Shown: positions 44,106-55,056, counted from the first letter of the stretch. The stretch is 64,000 bases of DNA from Meiothermus sp. (GCF_026004055.1 NZ_BPIJ01000001.1:1488001-1552000), one strand, 5' to 3'. A program made the numbers and translations. The notes: generated by a model from the letters alone, not told the origin.

Positions 44106-45266
44106 TCAGGGCTGGTCTTCCAGCCGCCAAACTTGTCCACTAAATAGGCTCATCACATACAGCTCCCCCTGTTCGTCCTCGCCGAAGGAGGCCAGGCCAT
44201 TTCCTGCCGAGGCAATCTCGGTCTTGCGTGTCCAGGTGCCGTTTTCCAGGCGCAGGCTCCAGAGGTGGCCGCGGCCAAAGTCGGTGAAGAAGTAGTGGCC
44301 TTTCATGCGAGGGAAGCGGGTGCCTCGGTACATGTAGCCACCCGTCACCGAGTAGCCATCGCCGCGCCCATAGGTATGTACGGGAGGGGTCAGGCTGCTG
44401 CTGTTACAGCCGGGGGCGATGCTGTTGTCGTAGCAGGCATTGCCCTCCATGATCTTCCAGCCGTAGTTGAGGCCCTTGACGCCCTTCTTGCCCAGGCTGA
44501 TCTCTTCCTCTCTGTCCTGACCTACATCGCCGATCCACAGGTCGCCGGTCTGCCGGTCGAAGCTACTGCGCCAGGGGTTGCGCAGGCCATAGGCCCAGAT
44601 TTCCGAGACCCGCCCGCCCAAGCTAGGGTTATCGGCTGGAATACGGTAGTTACGGCCCTGTTCGGTGCCGTTCACGTCTATGCGCAGCACCTTGCCCAAC
44701 AGGTGCCGGTTCCCGCTCTGGGTCTCGAGGCGCTGGGCATAGTTTTGGGGGTCGCCCCCGAAGCCGCCATCCCCCAAGGGAATGTAGAGCATCCGGTCGG
44801 GGCCAAAGCCCAGCCAGCCGGCGTTGTGGTTGGCGTAGGGCTGGTCTACCTCGAGCACGATCTGCTCGGCGTTCGGGTCGGCCACCTTGCTGCTACGGTT
44901 GGCGGTGTAGCGGGCGATTACGGTATCGCCGGAAGTATTGGTGTAGTTGACGTAAAACAACCCGTTGTTGCGGTAGTCGGGGTGGAAGGCCAGGCCCAGT
45001 AAGCCCTGTTCGCCCCCCTTGGAGGTCTTGCCGCTGATGTCCAGAAAAGGCTGGGAACGCAGGGTGCCGCCCGTAATCAGCCGGATGCGTCCCTCTTTTT
45101 CCACCACGTACAGATCTCCGCTGCCATCCCCGGCGTGGGTTAGGTAGAGTGGCTGTTGCAGGCCGGCAGCTACCAAGGCCAAACGAAGCTGGGGTTCGCC
45201 CGTAGGCGGCGGGGGCAGCACTTCCTGGCAACCCACCAACAGCACGCAAGCCACAACATAACGCAT
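44106..45266 (-). CDS. PQQ-dependent sugar dehydrogenase-like lipoprotein
   Basis: A 386-residue six-bladed beta-propeller of the soluble glucose/aldose sugar dehydrogenase family (GSDH). The signal ends in a lipobox (VACVLLVGC; Cys13). Hallmarks are EQGLLGLAFHPDY, YIPLGDGGFGGDPQN, LGKVLRIDVNG, EIWAYGLRNPWRSSFD and LWIGDVGQDREEEI, the last carrying family substrate- and calcium-site residues. It would oxidise sugars at the cell surface with PQQ; whether PQQ is made here is not visible. RBS GGAGG. It faces a MITE-like element on its upstream side. Confidence 0.88.
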   Translation of the reverse strand: MRYVVACVLLVGCQEVLPPPPTGEPQLRLALVAAGLQQPLYLTHAGDGSGDLYVVEKEGRIRLITGGTLRSQPFLDISGKTSKGGEQGLLGLAFHPDYRNNGLFYVNYTNTSGDTVIARYTANRSSKVADPNAEQIVLEVDQPYANHNAGWLGFGPDRMLYIPLGDGGFGGDPQNYAQRLETQSGNRHLLGKVLRIDVNGTEQGRNYRIPADNPSLGGRVSEIWAYGLRNPWRSSFDRQTGDLWIGDVGQDREEEISLGKKGVKGLNYGWKIMEGNACYDNSIAPGCNSSSLTPPVHTYGRGDGYSVTGGYMYRGTRFPRMKGHYFFTDFGRGHLWSLRLENGTWTRKTEIASAGNGLASFGEDEQGELYVMSLFSGQVWRLEDQP

Positions 45267-45582
45267 ACAACCTCCTTCACCCTTAGCCCAGACGGAGCTT
45301 ATACCAGATTCGGTTAGTTCGTCACCGAATGGTGACGGACTAACCCGACCGAAGGGAGTGCTCTAGGATTCAAAAAGATAGCCTCTGGGTTTTTGGTTTT
45401 GAAGAGTATCTTTTTGAATCCGGTATTAGTTGAGCCTATTTGCGGCCTCTGAGGGTTTGCTGAAAAAATGGTCAACTTGAAACAAGAACAGGCGTATCTT
45501 CAGGGCTTGGTAGGGCTCTCCTGATGGATGTTTGACCTCGAGCGGTTATAGAATGGGCTGGCAATATAGCCTAGGAGGAAGC
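45267..45582. other. Intergenic region holding a MITE-like element
   Basis: A region of 316 bp between two divergent genes. The MITE-like element occupies 45302-45425. The remaining 150 bp contain the start region of the nucleotidase gene with RBS AGGAGG; no clear -10/-35 pair stands out. Confidence 0.5.
45302..45425. mobile_element. MITE-like palindromic element, copy 2 (intact, 124 bp)
   Basis: Begins TACCAGATTCGG, ends GAATCCGGTA, and is flanked by TTA on both sides (45299-45301 and 45426-45428). Two stems are present: GGTTAGTTCGTCACC with GGTGACGGACTAACC (one T:G pair, loop GAAT), and GGATTCAAAAAGATA with TATCTTTTTGAATCC. Compared with copy 1, the loop changes but pairing is kept, so structure appears to be selected. 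No open reading frame. Confidence 0.7.
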
Positions 45583-47253
45583 ATGCGCCGTAGAGATGTA
45601 CTCAAAGCAGGTTTGGTAGGCGGAGCCACCCTGGCGGGCCTGACGAAGGCCCAGAACGGTGGCAATTTCACCATGACCATCGTCCACATCAACGATACCC
45701 ACGCCCACCTCGAGCCCACCGGCGGCCTAACCCTGGGGGGACAGCAGAACCAGCGTCTGGGGGGCTTTGCGCGGGTGATCTCGTTTTTTGACCGGATGCG
45801 GGGTACCGCCACCAACCCCCTGTTCTTGCACGCAGGGGACGTATTCCAGGGCACCCTCTACTTCAACCAGTACCAGGGGCTGGCCGACCGCTACTTCCTG
45901 CACCGCATGGGCATCCGGGCCATGGCCCCCGGCAACCACGAGTACGACCTGGGGCCCGACGGGCTGGCCAACTTTTTGAACGGGGTACGCTTCCCGGTGG
46001 TCTCGGCCAATACCGATGTCTCGAGGGAACCCAAGCTGGCCGGACGCATCAAGCCCTATACGGTGGTAAGCGTGGGGGGCCAGCGGGTGGGCATCATCGG
46101 CCTCACCACCCCCGATACCACCATCATCGCCAACCCCGGCCCCAACGTGCGCTTCACCGACCCGGTTCCAGCCACCCAGCAAGCGGTGGTAGAGCTGCTG
46201 GCCCGGGGCGTGAAGAATATCGTGGTGCTTTCGCACCTGGGCTACTCACAAGACCAGGAGCTAGCCCGCAGGGTCACAGGGGTGCAGGTGATCGTGGGAG
46301 GCCACAGCCACACCCTGCTGGGCCAGACCCCCTACCCCGAGCTACGCCCCGGCGGGGCCTATCCCACCATTGTCAAGAACCCCGAAAACAAGGATGTCCT
46401 GGTGGTGCAGGCCTGGGAGTGGGCCAAGGTGGTGGGCCGCTTACAGATCACCTTCAATGCCCAGGGCGAACTGGTGGCTCATCAGGGTCAGGTCATCCCC
46501 ATGGCGGCCAACCTGCCCGAGGATCGCTTTGCCCTGGACGCCATTACCGCCTACGGCATGCCCATTGCGGCCCTGCGGGCCCAGGTGGTTTCCAGGACTA
46601 CCGTGCCGCTCAATGGCGAACGCAACGACGTGCGCCGCCGCGAGACCAACCTGGCCAACCTGATTGCCGACGCCATGCTCTGGAAAACCCGCTCCGCGGG
46701 GGCTACCATCGCGTTGCAAAACGGGGGGGGCATCCGGGCCAGCATTCCGGCGGGGAACATTACGGTAGGACAGGTGAACGAGGTACTACCCTTCGGCAAT
46801 ACTTTGGTGGTGCTCGAGCTCAAAGGCAGCGAGATTCTGGCCGCTTTAGAGAACGGCGTTTCGCAGTGGGAGCAGCTTGCCGGCCGCTTCCTCTCGAGCG
46901 TGGCGGGCCTCCGCTATACCTTCGACCTTAGTCGTCCGGCGGGCAGCCGCGTAACCCAGGTGCAAGTCCAGACCCCAACTGGCTTCCAGCCCCTCGACCC
47001 GAATGCCTCCTACCGGGTTGTGACCAACAGCTTTACAGCAGCCGGTGGCGACGGCTTTACCTCCTTCCGCGATGCCAAGGGCTTCCGGGTCGACACCGGC
47101 TTCAGTGACGCCGAGGTGCTCATCGAGTACCTGCGCACCCAGCCCTCCTGGGAACCCCGGGTGGAAAACCGCATCACCATCCTCAACGAGCCCAGAGGCC
47201 AGCGCTGGGAAGGGCCGTTTTATGTGGATAGCTTCCTCCGGGTGGGCGCGTAA
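45583..47253 (+). CDS. Tat-exported 5'-nucleotidase / metallophosphatase
   Basis: A 556-residue periplasmic UshA-type enzyme that dephosphorylates nucleotides. It has a Tat signal (MRRRDVLKAGLVGGATLAGL); the start at 45583 follows AGGAGG. The N-terminal metallophosphatase carries HINDTHAHLE, LFLHAGDVFQG, APGNHEYDLG, VVLSHLGYSQD and GGHSHTLL, a complete dimetal site. The C-terminal 5'-nucleotidase domain has LQNGGGIRASIPAG and LPFGNTLVVLELKG. It salvages phosphate and nucleosides outside the cytoplasm. A bidirectional terminator follows. Confidence 0.93.
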   Translation: MRRRDVLKAGLVGGATLAGLTKAQNGGNFTMTIVHINDTHAHLEPTGGLTLGGQQNQRLGGFARVISFFDRMRGTATNPLFLHAGDVFQGTLYFNQYQGLADRYFLHRMGIRAMAPGNHEYDLGPDGLANFLNGVRFPVVSANTDVSREPKLAGRIKPYTVVSVGGQRVGIIGLTTPDTTIIANPGPNVRFTDPVPATQQAVVELLARGVKNIVVLSHLGYSQDQELARRVTGVQVIVGGHSHTLLGQTPYPELRPGGAYPTIVKNPENKDVLVVQAWEWAKVVGRLQITFNAQGELVAHQGQVIPMAANLPEDRFALDAITAYGMPIAALRAQVVSRTTVPLNGERNDVRRRETNLANLIADAMLWKTRSAGATIALQNGGGIRASIPAGNITVGQVNEVLPFGNTLVVLELKGSEILAALENGVSQWEQLAGRFLSSVAGLRYTFDLSRPAGSRVTQVQVQTPTGFQPLDPNASYRVVTNSFTAAGGDGFTSFRDAKGFRVDTGFSDAEVLIEYLRTQPSWEPRVENRITILNEPRGQRWEGPFYVDSFLRVGA

Positions 47254-47282
47254 ACTGCGATAAAGAACCAACCCCAAACCAT

Positions 47283-47305
47283 AAACCCCCGCCATGCGGG
47301 GGTTT
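47283..47305. terminator. Bidirectional terminator between nucleotidase and sdrP
   Basis: Perfect 10-bp arms AAACCCCCGC and GCGGGGGTTT with loop CAT, serving two convergent genes. The TTT in the right arm and the AAA in the left arm supply short U-tracts on the two strands. Confidence 0.75.
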
Positions 47306-47325
47306 GACTTTGCGGGTGGGTTGCG

Positions 47326-47934
47326 CTAGGCGGCTTCCTTCGAGAGGCGCTCGAGGCCGCTGGGGTTCTCCAACACCAGCTTGCCGTAGCCGGAGCGGAT
47401 GTAGCCCTCGCGGGTCAGCTCGCCGATCACCTTGGTAACGGTCTCGCGCACCGACCCCACTGCCGAGGCAATTTCGTCGTGGGTGGCCCTGACCCCCACC
47501 CGCCCGTTTTTCTCGGTGTAGGCCACAGGGGTACGGGAAAGGTCGAGCAAGGTGGCGGCAATGCGGTTCTTGAGCCGCTGGCCGGAGATGCGCTGGATGG
47601 TCTGGTAGGTTTGGGATAGGGCTTTGACCAGGCCTTGCACCAGATCGGCCATTTCCTGAGCAGAGAGCTGGGCAGGGGCCAGGGCATCTACCTTGGTCTC
47701 GGTAACGGCCTCGGCAAAGTAGGTGCGCTCGGCCCCGGAAATGACCTCTTCGCCAAAATACTCACCCGGCCGCACAAAACGCAGGGTTAGAGCATTGCCT
47801 TCGTTATCTACGCTTTGGAGCCGTACCAGACCCTCCCGCACCCGGTAGAGCTGATCCTTGGGGCTGGGCTCTCCGGGGTAGAGAATGATCTCGCCAGGAT
47901 CGAAGGTTAGGGTGTCCAGGATGCTGGTTTGCAT
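47326..47934 (-). CDS. sdrP: CRP/FNR family regulator, SdrP orthologue
   Basis: A 202-residue CRP-fold transcription activator. It matches Thermus thermophilus SdrP closely in segments I recall: ILYPGEPSPKDQLYRVREGL, NEGNALTLRFVRPGEYFGEE and ATHDEIASAVGSVRETVTKV, followed by IGELTREGYIRSGYGKLVLE. In T. thermophilus SdrP acts without an effector and activates oxidative, nutrient and stationary-phase stress genes. The N-terminal cyclic-nucleotide-like domain lacks an obvious cAMP pocket signature. A near-consensus promoter (47956-47984) and AGGAGT ribosome-binding site precede it. Confidence 0.92.
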   Translation of the reverse strand: MQTSILDTLTFDPGEIILYPGEPSPKDQLYRVREGLVRLQSVDNEGNALTLRFVRPGEYFGEEVISGAERTYFAEAVTETKVDALAPAQLSAQEMADLVQGLVKALSQTYQTIQRISGQRLKNRIAATLLDLSRTPVAYTEKNGRVGVRATHDEIASAVGSVRETVTKVIGELTREGYIRSGYGKLVLENPSGLERLSKEAA

Positions 47935-47955
47935 GTGTCTTACTCCTCGATATTG

Positions 47956-47984
47956 AATATAGCAGGCTTTGGTGATTTTGTAAA
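47956..47984 (-). promoter_or_regulatory. Promoter of sdrP
   Basis: On the minus strand TTTACA (47979-47984), 17-bp spacer, TATATT (47956-47961). The leader carries the ribosome-binding site AGGAGT. It is the closest sigma-A consensus match on the minus strand of the window. Confidence 0.7.
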
Positions 47985-48113
47985 CATTTGTGTTTATTTA
48001 TTTGAGTTAAATGAGAGCTTGTTTACAAATAGGGGATGTGGGTCAGACACTCCTATATACGACCAGCATAAGCAAAGCAGATGCGGGCACGGTGTATTCC
48101 CGACTACCCCAAC

Positions 48114-49022
48114 CTACCACCAGTTGCGGCGTTTCATCCAAAAGGCCAGCCCCCCGCCAATCAGCAGCAGCCCCCCCCAAAAATACAACCGCCCGCCGGC
48201 CCACTGGTACTCGGTGAAGGCTTCGAAGTTGGTGCCGTAGATGCCGGCCCAGAGGGTCATGGGCAAAAACAGCACCGAGATTACCGTGAGGGCCTGTACC
48301 ACCCGGTTGAGCCGGTTGTTCTGGGCCGAAAGGTGCACCTCCAGCACATTGGACAGCTCGTCCCGCGCCGCGTCGAGGCCCTCGTAGACCCGGCCCATGC
48401 GGTCGGTGAGGTCGCGGAACAGATAGGCCTCGGCGCCCAGCAAAGGCAGGCGCTCGAGGTGCAGCAAGGCCTCGCGGGCCTGCGAGACCAACCGCCGCAC
48501 CCGCAGCACCTCCCGCCGGCCGGCAAACACCTTTCGGGGGGTCTCAGAGGTATTGTCGCCGTCCAGGGCCAGCTCCTCCAGATCTTCTACCCGGTCGGTG
48601 AGGGCATCGGTGTACTCAAAAAAGGTTTGTACCCCCTGGTCGAGCAGGCGCTGCCACAAGCGCAAGCAGGCACCCCCACGAAAGCTATTCCAGATTTGCT
48701 CGAGGTAGTCTACCGGCTCGTTGCGGTAGGTGAGCAATACCTGGGTCTCGGGAAAATAGAAGTACGAAACCCGCTCGGTACGGCTGTGGGCGTTGTGGGG
48801 GGTCTCGAGGGTACGAAAAATCAGAAAGAGGTGTTTGGGATACTCCTCAAAACGGCTCCAGTGGCCGATCTCCTGGGCATCGGCCAGGGCCAGGGGGTTG
48901 AGGGGGTAGTGTTTTTGAATTAAGGCGAGTTCCTCCGGGCTGGGGGTCTCCACATCCACCCAGACCTGGCTTTCCAACAGGCCACAGGCCGCGCCGTCGG
49001 AAAGTTGTTTGGCCCGAATCAT
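48114..49022 (-). CDS. CorA-like divalent cation transporter with variant GTN motif
   Basis: A 302-residue protein with the CorA layout: a soluble N-terminal domain (1-235), a long helix (VLEVHLSAQNNRLNRVVQAL) and two C-terminal membrane helices (LTVISVLFLPMTLWAGIYG and LYFWGGLLLIGGGLAFW). The pore-loop signature is YGTNFE in place of the YGMNFE of classical CorA. ZntB exporters use GIN, so substitutions here can change ion choice. Mg, Co or Zn transport is plausible; the direction is not decided by sequence. No neighbour clarifies the substrate. Confidence 0.85.
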   Translation of the reverse strand: MIRAKQLSDGAACGLLESQVWVDVETPSPEELALIQKHYPLNPLALADAQEIGHWSRFEEYPKHLFLIFRTLETPHNAHSRTERVSYFYFPETQVLLTYRNEPVDYLEQIWNSFRGGACLRLWQRLLDQGVQTFFEYTDALTDRVEDLEELALDGDNTSETPRKVFAGRREVLRVRRLVSQAREALLHLERLPLLGAEAYLFRDLTDRMGRVYEGLDAARDELSNVLEVHLSAQNNRLNRVVQALTVISVLFLPMTLWAGIYGTNFEAFTEYQWAGGRLYFWGGLLLIGGGLAFWMKRRNWW

Positions 49023-49077
49023 GGTTTATAGCTTATCGCCTACGGTTCATAACTCCCAAAAACCACCGGCAGCCTGT

Positions 49078-49386
49078 TTAAGTGCTTTGAGTAATCCAGT
49101 CAAGGTAGCTCTTCAATCCTGTCTCGATTTTGAGAGCGATGATCTCGGGAACCTGGTACGGGTGCAGTTCTTTGATGCGGGCCTCCAGAGCCCCATAGTG
49201 CTCCTGTCGCGTTTTGATGAGGAGCAGCACCTCCGAGGTTTCCTCCATCTGGCCCTGCCAGCGGTAGATCGAGGTAAGGCCTGGGAGCAAATTAACGCAC
49301 GCGGCCAACCCTTCGTGCACCACAGCCTGGGCAATGCGCCGGCCACTCTTTAGGTCGGGTACGGTACAAAAAACCGTCAGATACAT
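49078..49386 (-). CDS. cutA: CutA-like protein
   Basis: A 102-residue trimeric ferredoxin-like-fold protein (CutA1). Diagnostic segments are MYLTVFCTVPDLKSGRRIAQ, EGLAACVNLLPGLTSIYRWQ, SEVLLLIKTRQEHYGALEAR and KELHPYQVPEIIALKI. The name comes from copper tolerance in E. coli; the cellular role is still debated. The start is set at the ATG at 49386, 7 bp after the ornithine cyclodeaminase-like gene, with which it is probably co-transcribed. Confidence 0.93.
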   Translation of the reverse strand: MYLTVFCTVPDLKSGRRIAQAVVHEGLAACVNLLPGLTSIYRWQGQMEETSEVLLLIKTRQEHYGALEARIKELHPYQVPEIIALKIETGLKSYLDWITQST

Positions 49387-49393
49387 ACTCAGC

Positions 49394-50287
49394 TTACTGG
49401 ATACCCAACGAGCTAATCGCCAGGCGGGCCGCCGCCAAGTCCCACAGGGCATGGCCCACACTTTTGAACAACACCCTACCGCCTGGCTTGGGCTGGTGTA
49501 AAGCCCTGGCCAAAGGCTGAACCTGGTTCCAATCCACCCCCGCTTGGAGCAGATCGCCCGCTTCGGCACGGGCCCCCTCGAGGGTATCCACATAAAGCGC
49601 TGCCTGCCGCACCACTTCCGGCCCCACCTCGGCCATCTCGGGCCGGTAGGCCCCCACCGCTGCGATAAAAGCCCGATCCGGGGCCCGCAGCAAAACCGGC
49701 GTGGGGCTGGTCGTAGCACAGACAATCAGGCTTGCTTCGTCCAGGGCAGGCTCGAGGCTCCCAACAGCCTGGCCCAGCATCCGGCGTTGACGGGCATACG
49801 AGGCCAGCGCCTCGGCATGTTCTCGGCTACGCGAATAGATGTACACCTTGTCGGTACCCAGCCCCTCCTGGAATGCTTCCAGGTGGCTTTTGCCCTGGGT
49901 ACCCGCTCCAATGATGAGGAGCGGCCCCGAGGGGTTGGGGGCCAGTGTTTGAGCCGCCAGCAGCGATACCGCCGCAGTGCGGCGGGCCGTGACCACCGAA
50001 CCCTCGAGCAAGGCCAGCCGCTCTCCACTGTCGGTACGCATAACCCAGACCTCGCCCCGCACGCTGGGGCGGGCGTGGGGGTGTACCGTTACCAGCTTGG
50101 TGATGGTGAGGGTGGGATCGGCTGCCGGCATCAACAGCAAGGTAGCCCCTCCCGGTAACGGCATCACCAGGCGTTCGGGTGCGCTAACCCGGCCCTGGGC
50201 ATGGTCGGCCAGCACCTGCGCAATGGTTGCGGCCAGGGCCTGGTAGGGCAGCAGGGCCGCGGTTTCTTCCGCCGAAAGAATGCGCAT
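49394..50287 (-). CDS. Ornithine cyclodeaminase / mu-crystallin family protein
   Basis: A 297-residue NAD(P)-binding protein. Family features are the N-terminal MRILSAEETAALLPYQALA, the ALLEGSVVTARRTAAVSLLAAQ segment, and the dinucleotide fold LLIIGAGTQGKSHLEAF, followed by VCATTSPTPVLL. Members include ornithine cyclodeaminase, alanine dehydrogenase (archaeal type) and ketimine/piperideine-2-carboxylate reductases; the sequence as read does not decide between them. The cutA gene follows 7 bp downstream. Confidence 0.82.
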   Translation of the reverse strand: MRILSAEETAALLPYQALAATIAQVLADHAQGRVSAPERLVMPLPGGATLLLMPAADPTLTITKLVTVHPHARPSVRGEVWVMRTDSGERLALLEGSVVTARRTAAVSLLAAQTLAPNPSGPLLIIGAGTQGKSHLEAFQEGLGTDKVYIYSRSREHAEALASYARQRRMLGQAVGSLEPALDEASLIVCATTSPTPVLLRAPDRAFIAAVGAYRPEMAEVGPEVVRQAALYVDTLEGARAEAGDLLQAGVDWNQVQPLARALHQPKPGGRVLFKSVGHALWDLAAARLAISSLGIQ

Positions 50288-50325
50288 GGGCCCAGCCTAC
50301 CCTGAAAACCGCATAGGTGAAGCGG

Positions 50326-50769
50326 CTAGGTGGTTTGCGGGGTTCGCACGCGCACCGCATCGCCCAACCGCACCACCCCGCCCCGGAGCACCCGGGCATA
50401 CAGGCCCCGCCGGCCCAGTAGCACCTTGGGCAGGCGCAGGTCGAAGACTGAAAGCGAGTTGCATACGGTACAAACCCCGCTCAGCTCCAGCAGCGTCTCC
50501 CCTACCTCAAGCTGCGCCCCCGGGCCGAGCAGGTGGGGGTCAAAGTCTAGCAGGATGTTTTCGCCCAGGGCACCCAAAGGCAGTTGGATTCCGGCTAAAG
50601 CCGCCCGCTCGTAGCTCGAGCGCCCCGCTACCAACACAGCCCGGTCGGGGTGTTTGCCAAAGTGGCGGTCTCCCTCCAGACCCTGGCCCTCGACCAGCCT
50701 GGCCTGGGCGATGGCAGGCTTGGGCAGGGTGCTGCCCTGGCCTGCGTGAAGAGAGAGGACTTTTGGCAT
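50326..50769 (-). CDS. MOSC-domain protein
   Basis: A 147-residue single MOSC domain (the molybdenum cofactor sulfurase C-terminal fold). It has EGQGLEGDRHFGKHPDRAVL near the N-terminus and LELSGVCTVCNSLSVFD, whose cysteines match the persulfide-accepting Cys position. MOSC proteins handle sulfur for the molybdenum cofactor or act as molybdoenzymes. Directly downstream of a sulfite oxidase-type operon, a role in Moco or sulfur metabolism is likely. The ATG overlaps the stop of the cytochrome gene by one base (TGATG). Confidence 0.85.
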   Translation of the reverse strand: MPKVLSLHAGQGSTLPKPAIAQARLVEGQGLEGDRHFGKHPDRAVLVAGRSSYERAALAGIQLPLGALGENILLDFDPHLLGPGAQLEVGETLLELSGVCTVCNSLSVFDLRLPKVLLGRRGLYARVLRGGVVRLGDAVRVRTPQTT

Positions 50770-51461
50770 CAAGGAAGGCTGAGCTTGGCCCGTTCGGCGA
50801 GCACTTGCTGCGGCGAGAGCTGTTTGCGCAAGCCTTTGATCTCGCTTTCGGTATATGGCTTGAAATCCTTGAGTAGCTTGTCGTTGCCCCAGGCGGTAGC
50901 AATGTAGTTCAGGACTGCCACCAGTTGAGCGTCGCTCAGGCTGGAAAAGCCGGGCATGGGGGTGCTGTAGTTAACGCCGCCCACCCGAATCGAACCCTGA
51001 AGCCCATTGACGATGACCAGAGGCAGGTACTCACGCCCCCCTTTGGTATTGAGAATATCGGCAACGTGCTTGACCAGGGGAGGAAAAGCCCCCGGTACCC
51101 CCGCACCGTTCGCTTGGTGGCAACCCTGGCAAGCGGCATAGGCCTGTGCGCTGGCACTGGCAGCCGGAGCTTGTTGCGCCGAGCTGCTGGAAGGGCCAAA
51201 ATTGGTAGCCAGGTACTCTACTATAACCTTGCGTTCCTCCGGACTCACCGGCGCACCGTTGTTGATCATCTGCCCAACCAGGAAATCCCAGTCGGTCGCA
51301 CTTAAGCGCTGATTAACCGTTACTTCCAGGCCATGGCAGATCGCACACTTCTGTTCCACCAGGCTTTTGCCAGGCCCTTCTGGTAGCTGGGTTTGTGCAA
51401 CGGCCCAGATTAATCCACTCAGCGCAATACTTGCAAAAACCCAGTAACTTTGCTTCCTCAT
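50769..51461 (-). CDS. sorB: Di-haem cytochrome c, probable electron acceptor of the sulfite dehydrogenase
   Basis: A 230-residue exported cytochrome with two c-type haem sites, CAICH (39-43) and CQGCH (111-115), joined by a Ser/Ala/Gln linker (SSSSAQQAPAASASAQ). The N-terminal signal is KQSYWVFASIALSGLIWAVA. The second domain has the Met-ligand region STPMPGFSSLSDAQLVAVL. Gene order places it behind the molybdenum sulfite dehydrogenase gene by 67 bp, matching SorAB-type sulfite:cytochrome c oxidoreductases. The start at 51461 has GAGG upstream. The first domain resembles quinohaemoprotein-type c domains. Confidence 0.78.
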   Translation of the reverse strand: MRKQSYWVFASIALSGLIWAVAQTQLPEGPGKSLVEQKCAICHGLEVTVNQRLSATDWDFLVGQMINNGAPVSPEERKVIVEYLATNFGPSSSSAQQAPAASASAQAYAACQGCHQANGAGVPGAFPPLVKHVADILNTKGGREYLPLVIVNGLQGSIRVGGVNYSTPMPGFSSLSDAQLVAVLNYIATAWGNDKLLKDFKPYTESEIKGLRKQLSPQQVLAERAKLSLP

Positions 51462-51528
51462 GACCACCTCGTCACAAAAACGCTACCCGCCTGTTGAAGA
51501 TTCCTGGTCAAGGCGGGTAGCCGATAGA

Positions 51529-52779
51529 TCAGCCGACTTTGATTTTTACTTTATCCACAGCGTTCCATTCGTAGCCGTTGGGGTTCCAGAAAATTGCACC
51601 ATCGATGGGCTGACTGCGTCCTAGCGCATCGGTGGCCCTGGCCCAAACCTCGGTGTCGCCGGCTGCTACCAGCACCCGCAGGCGCCAGAGGTACCACCCA
51701 TAGGGCGAGGAAGGCTTTTCCAGGTTGGCAGTTTGCCAGCTTCGCCCGCCGTTGGTCGAAACCTCTACCGAGGTGATCGGGGCTGCGCCATCGTTCCAAG
51801 CAGCTCCCCTGACCTCGATAATGCCACTTACCGCTTCGCCTTCGGTAGGACTAAAGATGATGGCCTTTACATTTTGCTTCCAGTTGGGGCGGCTGTTCTC
51901 GAGCGTGAACTGGAAACTGCTGCCAACCGCAATGGGATTGTTGGGGACGCGGTAGCGCGGAATCATGGTGTTGTTGTTGGAAGGAGCGGCCTCGAGGCGC
52001 AGCTTATTCACCCACTTGATGTTGTTGATGCCATAGTAACCGGGTATGACCAGGCGCAGCGGCCCACCATGCACCGTGGGGAGGGGTTCCCCGTTCATCT
52101 CATAGGCCAAAATAGCGTTGGCCAGCACATCCGCCAAGGGAATGCTGCGTTCGATGTCGGCGGCCGTGGCAGAGGCGGGCTGGTCGGCGCCTTCAGCTGT
52201 AAGGAAACGGGCTTCGGCCTTGATACCCGCGTCCTGGAGCAGCGTTGCCAGCTTAACCCCTTTCCAGCGCACGTTGGCCAAGCTACCCCGCTCCCACTGG
52301 GCACCGCTGGCCCGCGCATACTTAGAGAAGAAGCTGCGCCCATTCCCGGAGCATTGCAGCACCATCTCGAACTCTGTTGCAGGCAGGTTTTTGAGCTGCG
52401 AGAGGCGCAGGGTAAGGGGTTTATCCACCAGCCCGGTTACCTCTACGATCCAGTCGTCCACTTTTGGGGGGTCGGTCGTGTTGGCCATTCCCGGAGGCAC
52501 CGGCTGGTTGTTGCGGATATACATGATGTTCTTGGGGGTGAAGCGGTGTTGCCGCAGCAGGGTGACCGGGGTCTCGAGCTCGATGGGATTGGCATTGCGT
52601 ACAATCAAGCCGGGGTCTTTCCCAGCCACCAAAGCATCGGCTGTGGGTGTCTGGGCCTGGGCAAACTGAAACACGCTTGGGAATACCCCCACCATGGTAG
52701 CCGCAGCACCCGAGAGCCGCAAAAACTTACGCCGATCCATGCTTTCCTGCAACAAAACTTCCTTCTCTTGCTCTTGCAT
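51529..52779 (-). CDS. sorA: Sulfite:cytochrome c oxidoreductase molybdenum subunit
   Basis: A 416-residue sulfite oxidase-family enzyme with a Tat signal (MDRRKFLRLSGAAATMVGVF). The start is set at 52779, behind AGGAGG. The Moco-binding cysteine is C143 in LQCSGNGRSFF; VHGGPLRLVIPGYYGINNIKW is typical. The C-terminal dimerisation domain of sulfite oxidases follows (VRGAAWNDGAAPITSVEVST). It oxidises sulfite to sulfate in the periplasm and passes electrons to the cytochrome encoded next. A sulfite-oxidising enzyme of this family is known from Thermus thermophilus. Confidence 0.88.
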   Translation of the reverse strand: MQEQEKEVLLQESMDRRKFLRLSGAAATMVGVFPSVFQFAQAQTPTADALVAGKDPGLIVRNANPIELETPVTLLRQHRFTPKNIMYIRNNQPVPPGMANTTDPPKVDDWIVEVTGLVDKPLTLRLSQLKNLPATEFEMVLQCSGNGRSFFSKYARASGAQWERGSLANVRWKGVKLATLLQDAGIKAEARFLTAEGADQPASATAADIERSIPLADVLANAILAYEMNGEPLPTVHGGPLRLVIPGYYGINNIKWVNKLRLEAAPSNNNTMIPRYRVPNNPIAVGSSFQFTLENSRPNWKQNVKAIIFSPTEGEAVSGIIEVRGAAWNDGAAPITSVEVSTNGGRSWQTANLEKPSSPYGWYLWRLRVLVAAGDTEVWARATDALGRSQPIDGAIFWNPNGYEWNAVDKVKIKVG

Positions 52780-52846
52780 ATAAGGCCTCCTGGTTTTTTT
52801 TGTATTTTTCCAATCCCCAAGGCTTTCATTTGTAAGATACCATAAG

Positions 52847-52859
52847 GTTACATTGTAAC
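52847..52859. promoter_or_regulatory. 13-bp inverted repeat upstream of sorA
   Basis: GTTACATTGTAAC is a perfect palindrome around a central T, about 68 bp before the sorA ATG. It is a candidate operator for the sulfite-oxidation genes; its binding protein is unknown. Confidence 0.4.
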
Positions 52860-52887
52860 TATTTGAGTACCCAGCGTGGGTATATAA

Positions 52888-55022
<2,135 letters not shown>

Positions 55023-55056
55023 ACCGTGCACCCCAAAGCATAAGCTGCGGCTCCTG

